The notes beneath the pieces are model-generated. The model ran no database searches. It saw only the letters and a list, made by a program, of their open reading frames with translations, and had not been told where the DNA came from. A program made the translations under genes and the position numbers. From Ricordea florida (taxonomy: Eukaryota > Cnidaria > Anthozoa > Corallimorpharia > Ricordeidae): a DNA stretch of 64,000 bases. The stretch is taken from positions 3,717,001-3,781,000 of the forward strand of contig OX453277.1 in NCBI GenBank assembly GCA_949710005.1. The letters run 5' to 3'. Of this stretch, positions 33,604 through 47,000 are shown in pieces; positions within the stretch are counted from its first letter, which is position 1; every line of letters starts with the position of its first letter.

Positions 33604-36600
33604 TTATTTTTCAACAACTGACTTTTGCTGTTGATCCTTTGCTGGTGATGCATCCTTAGTAAACTGGACCTCGCCCCCTGGCTGAATAACGACTGCAGGG
33701 CTTGGAGGTGAACTGTATGACTCGCCTTCAGAAGAACTTACCCTCTCTTCTTCACTTTTCTCATGTACTTCTGCACCATTTGCAGTTCCTGTGATTGCTG
33801 TTAAAGAACAAAACACCAAGATTTTAACATTCTTGCACAAGTCAGATAGATGTAGATATAAAAGGTACTTGCAAAGTGACAGTTTGTTTCATTCCAGTCT
33901 TTTACGCCACCAACTTCTCAGGGGCCAGTTGTTCAAAGACTGATAAGTGCTAACCCAGGGTTAAATTTTAACATGGGTTTCTTTTTCTCTTGTTAAAATG
34001 CGTTAACTCCGATAACTTTCTCTATTTCATTCAGAGCATACAATCATCAAATAGTATTCAAAAAGAATTATACTGAATGTGCTTTTTAAGCTCTCATATC
34101 TGCACATAAATTTCGCACTAACCCTGGGTTACCTTAACCCTGCTTCGAACAACTTGGCCCAGACGTTAATTTTTGACACATTCGTTTGGGCACACCCTAT
34201 TGTCCAAACAAATTGCTTTAACACAGACAGGAAAGAAACTGTCAAATTTTATTTATTGATGCTTTCAGTAAGTGATTCACGCTTACAATGTCCCTAAACT
34301 ATAGTATTTACATAGAATTATTAATGGTCTGTCTGCTGGATTTGCCTGATGAAATGCATTTGCACAGAATGTGATGCAAAGAAAGCTAAGTTTCACCGTG
34401 GATAAAATGTAAATTAGACTCGGATTAGGAGTTCCAGGATTAGAATTGGATTAGACTCAGATTGGATTTACTATAGAAAAAATGATCTTCTATGGTTTAG
34501 ACTTTTATGTGTTAGGCTGGATTAGGTGGATTAGATTGGGATTTATTGAAAAGGAGTGCCGATTGAGTCAATATTTTAAAAATGATCTTTGAGGATTTTG
34601 CAAATGGGCCAAAATTGACAAATCATTACTACTCATTGCCTCAAAACACCTTTAATAGCAAACAATCTTCAATGCACTGTGCACACTATAGAGCCTGTGT
34701 TTTTCTATGTTTTTCTCAGGTAAGAAAACATGTGTTCAAAAGGTAGAAACATTAGCAGAAATAAATCCTAAGTGGCAGGTACTTGTCAGCAGTATTACCT
34801 GTCAAGTCTTCTTCAGATAATGCATCAACAACCTCTTCCTGAGCTTCTACAAATTCATCATCCATCTCCTCAGCACCATCCTTCTCTTCTTTATCATTCT
34901 CCTGAGATGCACTTTCTGATCGTTGGTCTTCTTTCAGCAATTCAGCTTCAGGGATACTTGTTTCACTTTCAATACTTTCTTGTCCCTTGACATGCCCTTC
35001 TTTCTCAGTTACAACACTTTCCACCTTTTCTCCTTCTAGTTCGCTTTCAAGACTTGCTCTGTCTGAGGCTTCTTTCTTTTCCTCCTCTTCCCTTTCTGGA
35101 GGAACATCTGACTCTTTGTCAGAACCTTTATCTTCTTCACTCTGTTCATTGGGCTCATCAAACTCTGTAGAAACGGGTTCATTGGCACTTTGACCTTCTG
35201 TTTCAGCTTGTGTTTCTTCAAGATGAATTTGCTCTTTGATTTCTGTGGCAAAATGTTCAGCCTGCAGTGGTTCTTCTTCTTCCTGAACTGGCAAAGTATC
35301 TTCATCCAACTGTTCAGCTGTTTCAGTTTTAACATCTTCTTTGTCAAGCCTTTCCTCAACTGTAGTTTGTTCTTTTTCTTGCATTGCTTCTGAATCTTTA
35401 TGAAACTGTTCCTTGGTATCCAGTGATTCTGACTCTAATTTGTCACTGCTGTCTTGAAATTCATCGCTATCATTATCATCCTCTCCAATTTCTTGAATGG
35501 TATCTTCATCCACATTAGCCAGCAGGTCCTCAGCATTGTCAACTGGGATTTTGCTATCATTACAAACAGTGGCCTCCGAAACTAAAGCATCTGTTTCAGT
35601 TTGTTTCAATTCCACTTCATCACTGAGCTGGGGGAAAGAATCCTCAACAGGCAGTCTTTCAAGAACTGGGCTTACTTTCACTGCAAACCCTTCTGAAACA
35701 AGTTTGTCACTGATAAGCTGATGGTCAGAATCAAACAACGCAACAGAAACAAGGTCATCCTTAACCTCAACAATCTCTACAGTAAGAGGTGCCTTAGTAC
35801 AAAGCCCTTGGAATCTTACTAATGTATCCTCACTCCAATCCTGCCCATAGTATTTATGAGGTGGCTCCAAATTGCAAAGAGTGCAGTGAAGAACCTGAAC
35901 AGGTAGAGTAGCAAACTCAACATCTAATTTCTTTATTCTGTCTATAGCCAGTGTTTCCTGTTTGCCAAAGTCCACAGAAACGACACATACTTTGCTGTCA
36001 TAACCAAGTTCAATCACTTGGGATCTATACCACTTTCCATCTTCAATGAATTTTGCACAACATGTGTCCCCAACTTGAAGACATAGAACCCTTAAATCAT
36101 TTTCACCCAACAAGTCATAAAACTGCGCAATCTTTTGTGATAGCAATTCTAGTTCTGACACGGTTTCAGTCAAGTAGCACCAGAAGTTATTTGGTGATTT
36201 TGCAGAGATTACAGTCACACCGTACAGATGCCCAGCTTCAAGCTTTGGATAGTTGTACACCATCTTCCCAGATTCTGAGATTGAGATGTGCCTCGGTTCT
36301 TGTGACAGAGGTGAGGGGGACACCCCAAGCCCAAGATGAATCAGAGTGGCAGCAACAGAGGTTCTACTTCCACTTTCATCATCATAAAACAAGTCAACTT
36401 CCACAGAGTCCCCAGACACCTGCATGACTTCAGCTGTGAGAACTTTTGATACACAAAGCTCAGCCAATTTTGAGACAATGTCTTCATCCCTTGTTCCAGG
36501 AGCTGTGACTACATCTTTGAGTTTGCATTCTATGCACTGCACTGGCAACAAGAAGAATTCACTGCTGAGTTCTTTGACTGCTAAAGCCAGATTGATGTTG

Positions 36601-39600
36601 CCGTAATCAATGAATTTCACTTCTACTTCTTCATCAGTAACGCTGGTGATCACAGCCCTATACCAGCCATTATCCTGTGAATACTGTGCACAACATGGCA
36701 GCCCCACACGTGGATTCCCAAGAACTAGATCTTCTTTAGTCAGAGTGGAGTACACTGCAGAAATCTTCTCCATTATCTCAGTTAGCTCAGTTTCTGAGTC
36801 AGCAAGCTGAAGCTGCACAGATTCCAATTTCTCCGCTGCTAGAAAGTACACACTCAGGGAATTTCCTACTTCCAGTTTGGGCCACACAAGGCTTTTCTCT
36901 TCTTCAAAGAAGTCCTCACTACTTTCAACTGTCTTTGCCAATCCCAGTTCAACAAGGGTTTGATTCAATGACTTTCTACTGTTGTCATATAAGATGAATT
37001 CAAAGGTATCTTCAGCTAGAAGTTGTATCTCTGCTGTTAGAGGCTTGGATTTGCAGAATGATTCAATCACAGAGGAACATTCAACAGACCACTGCCCATC
37101 CTCTGAACTTGGATAAATACCAGCCAGACTACATTCTAGGATATGGACTGGTGTTTCTCGGAATTCATCTTTCAGCATTTTCAGCCTGGAAAGTGGGATC
37201 TTCTCGCAGCTTCCATAGTCTACTAGCTTCACATCAGCAGTTCCATCAGCTGACACACTTATCAGTTCACCTCTAAACCATTCTTCACTTTTGCTTCCTT
37301 CATGCGTAAATGGTGCACAACAAACCTGACCAACACTAGGATGCTCCATCTTCAAAGTATCCTCATTTAGACTGCCGTACACAGAGGTAATGTTGCTGGT
37401 TATTTGATATAGCTCTTCTGTTCTTTCTGTCAATGAAAGTTTCATCTTTGATGGCAAAAACACTGAGACAAGGTCCACAGAGACCTTGCTTCCCTGCTGG
37501 AGCTCTGGGAGTTTAAAGGTTCTTCCTTGAGCTGTGCCCTTGGCTAAGGGTGATACCTGCTCCAGTTCAACCTCTTGTAATAAGGAAGTGTCCCCTAAAC
37601 ATTCACCAACAATCTGCTCATTCACTGAAAGAGAGGTACCAGGAATTAAGAGCATCACAACAAAAGAACCATCATCCTGTTGACTCTGCGCTTCCACTTC
37701 TACCACCTTTTCACACAGCAAGTCATTTAGAAAGCTGGTAACTTTAGAGGGGTCAACACCTTGCATTCCAGACAATTTGCAGCAAATTGCCTGAGCTGGC
37801 AACGCCATTGCACTGTCACTTATGGAGCGTAATCTCTCCAATGGAAGAATCTCTGAATTTCCATAGTCTATGTACATGACGTGTACACCAGAGTCAACAT
37901 CTAAAACTTGGGCACGATACCAGCGATCATCTTCCGTGAAGCAGGCAACACAGGCTAGTCCTTTAACAACATGAGATTCTGTTAAGGCTTCATCAGTTAC
38001 CTCTGCAGCAATTTGATCCATAACTTCATTTAGCGCATCTCCATTCCTTGCCAGATGAAGCCAAATGCACTCCGAACTATCTGCTGATAAGAAATATGCT
38101 TCTTCAGGCTTGTTAACTTGCAAGGATTCCTTGACGAAACATTTGCATTCCATTGGTGGCACAGCTTGAAAAATATCCAATTCTTTGATGGTAACAAACC
38201 AAGTTGTGCCCACTTGTCTTGTGAAGGTTACGTGCAGCAGTTTGTCTAAGACACAAGCTTCAAATTCTTCTACATCACTGGCTGTCAATACATCTTTGGA
38301 CCCTTCTAGTCTGCACTTGATGGCTTGCAGTGGGTACTCAAGAAGCGGCGGCTTTAGCTGCTTGATGGAGGTCACATTCAGAGTCTCTGAGTTACCGTAA
38401 TCCACAAAGATCACCTGCACTGTGGCATCTGAGATGACCTTGGTGACACATGCCCTGTACCAGTGGTTGTCTTGACTGAATCTTGCACAACACAAGGAAT
38501 CAACAAAGCAGTCTTTCATGGCTACATCATCCGATGACACTGGCCCTTCATACAATTCATGCAATAGATTCTGTAGGGCAGTTAAAGCTGGTTCTGTTCT
38601 TGAGAACTGGACAAAGAAATCACCAGATTCTGTTATATGGCTGACATATCCTTCCTCAACCATATCAGCAGTCACTTCTGCAGGTAAGTAATTGCTTGTC
38701 TGCATACCTGAAATGTCACTTTCTGGATGTTGCATTTTGACAGCACCATTTGAGAGGAACAAGTCTATAACAGATCCATTATCTGTTTCAAGAGACACTC
38801 TCCAAATTTTACCATCACAGATGATAAATGTGGCATCAAAGGACTTGTCCAGAGTGATGGACGTGAAAAGAGCAACTTCTTCTGGTGCCCAGACATCTTT
38901 GGTTGCCTCAAGTCCACAGAGGATTGCTTGCTGTGGAAGCTGGACAAAGCTCTTGACTATTTCTTTCACATCTTTGAATAAAACATGATCATCATTTCCA
39001 TAATCCACAAATTGCACAATGGCACCTGCTTGGTCAACTTGGGTCACTTTTCCTCTGTACCACTCACCATCTTCGCTGAACTTTGCACAGCACGACATTC
39101 CATGACATGGATCATGCAATATGTGAGATAAAGGAGGCAGTGCAGAGTAAAATGTGGATAGCTCCTGACTAAGGGTTGATAGATCATCAAGCATTGACTC
39201 AAACTGCACATAGAATTCATCTGGACTGACCACATGGCTAATGTAAAGTCTAGCTTTAAACCCAGGATCAACTGTGTGTTGCACATATTCCTTGATTTCA
39301 AAAATCTCTTCGTCGTCATCTACTACTGCAGCTTTCTTGATTGAACTGATATCCTCATCAATCTTCTTGCCATCATCAAACAAGGTTACTCTCCATTTCT
39401 TAGAATCCACAGACAGAAATCTTGCCTCTAACTCTTTGTTGACAACCTGCTGTTCAAATGCCTCAAATGTAAAATCAGCTGCAGAATCAAGACAGCAGCA
39501 TATGGCCTGCACTGGAAGAGAGAAAAACCTTCTACTTAACTCCCGCACATCTGAAAGTGGAACCACAGCACTGTTCCCATAATCAACATATTGAACCTCA

Positions 39601-41036
39601 ACTTCACTGTCTGATACCATGCGTTTAATAACTGCTCTGTACCAGCGGCTGTCATCAGCAAAGAGGGCACAGCAAACAGCTCCAACAACAAGATCCTCTG
39701 GTCGCACATCATCAGAGAGACCGGAATACACTTCAGCTATTTCTTCCATCATCTCTTCAAGTTCTGTGTATGACTTGGACAACTGAACATAAAAATCTTC
39801 AGTGCTTTCAACATGAACCACGTAGAGTTTTTCCACTTGGCCTGGCTGTATATTTGGCTCCTTAAGAGTGGCTTTTTCTTTCTTTACTTGTTCCTCACCT
39901 AAGTCCAAACAAGGGAGATTGAACTTACAGTAGATACAGTAAGTTTGTTGATTCTTTTTTACACTATTAGGAAACTAAAGAAAGCATAATATTGCTGTTA
40001 GACATTAAACAAAATGGTGTATCACGAACATTGAGGTACGTAGTAGTCTTAACCAAAGTGGTCTGACCAGAAGCTCAGGATTTTAAAGAATTTTTAACGG
40101 CATATTACTAAAAGTAAATCTACCGTCCTTTTCGAAAAGTGAAATTCTTTTAAGTTTATCCAGATTATTACATTACATTACCATACCAAAAAACAAAGGA
40201 AAATAAAATTTAAACCAAGAATAAAACCGAACAATAATATACATTTTCAATGAAAAAAAAAAAAAAAAAATAGCAGCTACAAAACAAATAACTTCGAAGG
40301 ATTTATTTTTAGAAGAGGGTCTATTCTCTAGTTTGCTTGTTGGTTTTTTTTTTTTGGGGGGGGAGGGGTGGGCTAGGAACTTTTTTCATGTTAAGTCGAA
40401 TAAATATGGAATGTTTATCAGTTTTGGAGAATATCACAAACATTTCCAAAAAAAAAACCAGTACATTTACCTGTTTCTTTCACTGTGCTCAACACTTCAT
40501 CGCTGATGCAGTGAGCTGAATCTCCAAACAATTTGACTTCATACTGATTTCTTTCATTGTTGACAACCTTTATTGTTCGTATTTCGCTTCCTGACAGTTC
40601 TTCCAACAATGCAGTAGCATCTTCTGGCCAATCATCCCTGCGTAAATCTAGCGAACATTGAATAGCAGCAACAGGAGTATTGAGGAATGCAGGTGTTACA
40701 TGTTTCACTCCAGACACTTGCAGTGCTTTCTTGTTTCCATAGTCAACATAATGTACAGTCACATTATTCACTGATACATCCTGTACTGTTGCTCTGTACC
40801 ACATTCCCTCATAGAGAGCAACACATGGTTGTCCAACCACTGGCGAGACAATACAACCTTCTGTTTCTCCTAGCTTAAAGTAATGGGTGTTGAGGTCATT
40901 CATCACTAAAATAAGAACAGAATGAAAATGTATTCAACAAAATCTTATAATAGCCGTCACTTCATGCATACTCTTTGGTAAGGAGACATGGGTTATAACA
41001 GAATAGACCACAAAATAACATGGCTGTAGCACATCA

Positions 41037-41086
<50 letters not shown>

Positions 41087-44000
41087 CATTTTCATTATCA
41101 TTATTATTACTATTATTATTATTATCATTACTATACAAAGCTTGATATACAGGATTTTCTAGAGCTGCTGTTGAATGAAATATCTAATGTGCTTATTCCA
41201 GTGATGATAGAGAATAACTGTGATCAGTGTGATAGGGACATTCTGGCCCTACCGGTCTTGGTACCTACCCTACCAAGTACCAAACCCTACCAAGCTTGGG
41301 TGGGTTTGCATTCACAAATTCTTGCTGCGAAGCAGAGCATGAATATACATCATTAGTCAAAGTAACCAAGCCCCTTGTCAAAGAAATCGCACCTCAAGCT
41401 CATCAGCTACCAGATGAATTCGAAGTAAAATTAACATAGCAAGCTGCTAGAAGTGAGGAAAAGTTGCTGAAAGAAAATGAAGACAACATCAAGGAAATGG
41501 CATTGCAGGAAACATCTCGAGTCCATGAGCTGGCAAAAGAGAAGGGAGTGCCAATCTGGTTGATGGTACTGCCAGCTAAAAGGATGGGTTTTGATCTAAG
41601 CAAGAGAGAATTTTGTGACGCCATCAAGTTACTCTATGACTGGCTAACTGATGATGTTCCATCTATGAGTGTTTGTGGAGAGCTCTTGTTGTTAGACCAC
41701 ACTATGATTTGCAAACGGAGGGATTCATAACTCAGTGCCATAATGAGTTAAGTGATCTGTAAGCTGACCTCCTGAACATGGTATGCAAAGATGTTGACAC
41801 TGAGCCCATTTCACAGAACATTTGTGACCGGGCAATGGATTTCGTACACTAACGATTTTCCGTTAAACGGGTAAAAATAAATGGTTTGTAAATGGACAGT
41901 AAACGGGTAATGAAAGTGTTTGAACGGTTTGCATATCCGTTTAAACAGTGCAGAGTGCAAAAATGGATTCGGTAAACCGTTAAATGGATGAGAAAAAATA
42001 AACAGATGGCTTGAAACGTTTAACGGTTGAATAGAATCTGTAAACGGATACATCAAAACGTTAAACGGATGAAGTCGGGCTAAAGAACAGTGGGAAGCCA
42101 CATACCGATCAGAAACAGTTTCAAATAATTGTAAGAATTGTTCTTGAGGAACACCGACGTTTCATAGTAATACATAGTAATACACCGATAGAAAACAGAG
42201 TGAATTTCTGTCCTGCAATTAAACTCTTCACTAGTGAGTGAAGCGATCCGGGAGTCTCACGCTGGAGAGATTGCAATGCGTTTCTTGCACAATATGAAAC
42301 AAATCTCAACTTGACTTTCACTTGTTTTATCGCACATTCATAAACTAATCATGTTCTCCCAACAAAGAAAACCAAAAACTTGAAATCAAATTGTAAGGTC
42401 TTGAGAACTTTATTACATCAATAATTCGAAGCCAGATTCGACAACAAAGTACATCACCTTCCTCGCTTCTTTGAGAAAGTGGACTCTTAGATACCGTCAC
42501 ACTTAATGATGCTCATCAGGCAGCCACTAAAGATGAAAAATGGCTGTAAACTTAGCAAAAATCGCAAACAAACAGAACTTGGGCCATTCTTGTAGCTCCA
42601 CGGTTGAAAGATAGCTATGTCAGAATGATGTTTCAGAAACCTTTGAGCTTCAGTGCTTTAGAACAGCACCACTTTCCGTGGTGGTTTTAAAGAAAAAGTC
42701 ACGAAATGCTATGGATTGTTTATAAGTGGAAGATCCAAAAACGTAAAAATGGCTGGTAGTCAAGGGGTTAAAAGGAATCAAGCAACATGTTACTAGTCTT
42801 TTAGAAGTAGCAAAATCAATAATCTTAGTGCTATTAATGATGCGAGTTCCTGTGTTTCAATATCTTGATTGAGAGTTCTTCTAATCAGATACCAGAGAGT
42901 TGAAAAGGGTGAGTTGAAGCGAAGAGCAACAAAGTCGCTTGATCACAGCATGATCGATAGTATCTCAGGACTGTTTTCTTTACACGCTTGCTTGTCAAAA
43001 ACATTAAACAGATGCAAGTTACCGTTACCCAGATAGGCTAACCGTTTAAACAGTTGGGCCAAATTGTTAAACGGATGCAAAATTTTTTTAAACATATAGG
43101 TTAACCGCTTAAACGTTAAACAGATGAGGAAAGCGCTTAAACGCTTTGATGATCCGTTTTAAGCAGATAGTAAATGGATTGTTCCATTAAACGGTAAAGC
43201 GTTAATGTACAAAATCCAGTGCCCGGTCACATTTCTGGAGAACAACTTAGTGGAGGGTCCAACACAGCACCACACACACATGGGTTTTGGGAGAATCAAC
43301 GATCCACATTCTTTGATGTTAGGGTTTGCCACCCAAATGCCAAATCATATAGAGACTTCCAGCCCCAGCAGATATATAAAATGCGTGAAACAAGTGAATA
43401 TACTCTGCAAGAGTCCTCGACACTGAACACCTAACATTTACCCGACTAGTTTTCCCCACAACTGGTGGACTGGGTAAAGAATGTATGAGATATCACTCCA
43501 GGCTTGCCGAGTTGCTTGCCATTAAGAAGGGAGAGCGTTATTCCCAAACGATCATGTGGATCCACGTCAAAACCTCGTTCTCATTGCTGAGATATGCAAT
43601 ACTATGCTTGAGAGGCACAAGAGTGGTGAGATCTAGAACAGCTGCATGTCACTTTTTTAACATTGACCTAGATATCAAAACTAGCCAAGGGGCCACTTGC
43701 TGAAGAACTTTTTAACTATTTAAGTTTTACACAGAGTACTGACCAAATTCTCAAACTATACATTACCACATTTTCATTACTGAATTTCCAATTTTTTTTA
43801 ATGATTATTATTATAATTATCTTTGCCATTATCATTATCATTATCACTATCATTACCACTGCCATTACCATTATTATTATCAAAAGCTTCCATATTTTAG
43901 AAACTGAAATACTCACACTGTACAGTATCAGGGTTTTCAATAACAATCAAAGTAGACGGCAGAAATGTGGAAGTAGACAGCAAAGAGATTTTTCGCGCCG

Positions 44001-47000
44001 CAGGCGCGACCTTCTAGGGGGGTCCGGGGGCATGCCCCCCTGGAAAATTTTTAAAATCTGAGCCTCTAAAAGTGCATTTCCTGCATTCTGGGGTAAGAAT
44101 TAGGTCATTTTTGACAGAACTGTACATGCTCTATTTTCCAGTTTTATTCAATGGTGTAGGTGTATAAAAATTTACTCAAAATTTTGACAAAACTTGTAAT
44201 CTAGGAAGTAGACGTGAGCATGTCATGCATGACTGGTTTTCAGAGCACGTGGAGATGTGCAGCTTTCAGACCCAGATTCCAAGGTTTTGAGTAAAGCCAG
44301 GCTGCTCAGTTTGACCTCAATAAATGAACAGATAAACACGATGTATTTCGCTAAGTTCAGGCAAGTTTCCTTTGTTTTTAACAAATTAAATGTTGGCTGA
44401 TCCGCGGCTCATGTTGTGGCAAATTATTTATCATGCTAATTCGTAAAATTTGAATAAGTTGTTAATCAAAGTAGGCGGCAAAAACGTGTGGAGTAGCTGG
44501 CGAGTTTCGCCGGCCGCCGGCCCTTATTGAAAACCCTGCAGTATGCTACCCATAAGGTACATGCAGCCCACTTTTACATTGACATGGGCACCTTTAACAC
44601 TTAACAGCATGTCAGAAAGAAATAGAAACTCACTTCCATCCAGCTGCTCACTCATCTTCACCAACTGACAATAAAACTGGCCAGCAGAAGAAATGTGTGT
44701 GATATACACATCATAAATTTCTCCACACTTCACAGATGTGGGACTATAACCAACAGCTGTTTCCTTGGTACTGTTGACAGATTCTGTAGCTGTTACAGTT
44801 GACACAGCTAATTTTGCCTTCACAAGCTCCTCTGCAATATCCGTACCACAATCAAACAGCTGAACCTTGTAAGGTGGTGAAGTTGAACTGAACATCGCAT
44901 CAAGCTCTTTATCAGCAGTGAGCTCTTCCAGCACAACAGCAGCCTCATCAGTCCACACTTGCCCCTCGACAGGTGTAATGCCATGAAGACAGCACTGGAT
45001 AGCAAAGGGTGGTTCACAAAGGAAGCTAGCCTTAAGAAGTTTTATCCTACTAATAGGCATTGTTTCTGTGTTACCATAATCAATGAACCGAACCGTCAAT
45101 GAATCCCCAGCCAGTGATTCAACAGCAGCACGGTACCACATGTCATCCTCAGAAAACTGTGCACAGCAAACATCACCTACTGAGATACTATCAACTGAGA
45201 AATCACCTTGGGATAAACCATCATATTCAGCAGATATCTGGTCCATAAAAGTCTTAAGCTTTGACTCACTACCACTGATTTGGCAATAAAAGCATTGTGG
45301 CGAGTCCACCGCTGTTACAAACACTTTCTCTTTCTTTGAAACCTTCACTATCCCAAGATCAGTCAGGGATCTAAGCAAAGGCACTGCCCCTGTAAGATGG
45401 ATTTTACTTGTAGCATGGACGGCAAGTCCTTCTTGAACCAGCAGATCCCCAATGTTAATGTCAACTGAGTTCTTGCTAGTATCAAACAGTTCGAGCTCCA
45501 GACCATTGTCTTTTCCTAAAAGGGAAGGATAGCTTGTTACAAGGTATCAAGGGTTTTCATGTTTGTTCCACTTGTGTGGGAAATGGCAAAGCTGTTCACA
45601 GAAAAAATTCAATCAGAGGACTCACTACTAAGTAAGGGGGATTGCATCAAAATAAGTCAAAAGAAACAATCTACAAACACTGACTGTTTAGAAACAAATA
45701 AGTTTATATATTTATCAGTATTTGTTGCCTCAGTGATCCAGTTAGATTACCATTCTGGCAGTGATAATATCACAAGTACATTTTCACATGTTGTGACTTG
45801 TGTCTGTGGCTTGTAAGATCTTGTGGTTTTGTGGAACTATGGTTACTTCTGAAAATTGGAATTGTGACTGTTTCTTCAGGTCGGGATCAATGACCTTCAG
45901 AATCAACTAGTGCAGCAAGTCATCAATACATTTTACATGCACATCAGAATGACCTTAAAGAAGCACATTGCAGCAACAATTCTCTACCTTACCAAGCTTA
46001 GAAATCTTTCCAACAAGCTGCTTATGTATTGTAAGATTGGTGAATCTTTCAACAGTGATATTTGGCCACTCTGTTCCATTCACAGGTGAAATCTGTGGTA
46101 ATGTACACTCAATGGCCTCACCAGGGAGACTTTTCCAGTCATCTTTGAGCACCTTCACTTTGTTTAGTGGAACTGTCTCATGGTTTCCATAGTCAACATA
46201 AAACACCTCTAACGTCTCTGGGTTCAAAACCTTGGCGATCTTTCCTCTGTACCATAAACCATCATCTAAAGAAAAGCAAAGAATGAAGAGAAAACACATT
46301 TTCATTTGTTTCTTTTAGGACGTTGTGTGGTAGAAAAAAGAATAATCAGGTTTTTATAATGACAGTCTGAAGAGGAAAAAGAAAATCAAAGAGGAGGAAA
46401 AAGAAAATCAAATCAAGCCATTGCTTTCTGGAATTGCTTAAGGCCCTCCTACTATAAAGGTGGTTTGAAATACAGTACTACATGTATTAAATAAATAAAT
46501 ACATTTATTATACATGTATGGCAAGGCAGGGTAAGATGAAAATGAAAAGATGAGGTTGCCCTTTGGGCGAGCTTTTACTTAAGGTTACTAGCCCAAAGCT
46601 ATGAGGAGCTACATTTGTACCCCGAAATAAAAATGTATATTAAGAATAACAATGCAAAACATGAGAAATGATACCAAGCATAGATATAAACTAATTCTTC
46701 ATAGCATTTCACATTTTACTCCCGTTGACAGTCAAAAATGTTATAAATTTACGTAATTTACGTAATTTACGTAATCATAGCATAGTTATTTTTCTGAATG
46801 TCATGAACGTTGCAACCAGTCAATTAAACAAGCATTGCATTCTGAAGTCTGTCAACATTTGATGAAGTAAATTCTCTTCAAAACTTGTCAAGCTGACAAA
46901 CTCTTCCAGAAGTGAGAAAACATTACGTTATAAATTTCTCAAATTGCGTGTTTTTGTTTTCATTTTTTTATCAGATTATAATGGCGCCAAGTCTGCTAGC

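Noticed and set aside
29368-33797. The duplicated cassette as alternative last exons of the Tudor gene
   Set aside because: All Tudor donors are phase 1, and joining any of them to the first cassette exon gives a TGA within four codons. An extra adapter exon could not be found.
35036-36000. Lys-rich and Ser-rich ORFs antisense or out of frame to the Tudor acidic tail
   Set aside because: Frame shadows of a Glu/Ser-rich coding region; no initiation or motif support.
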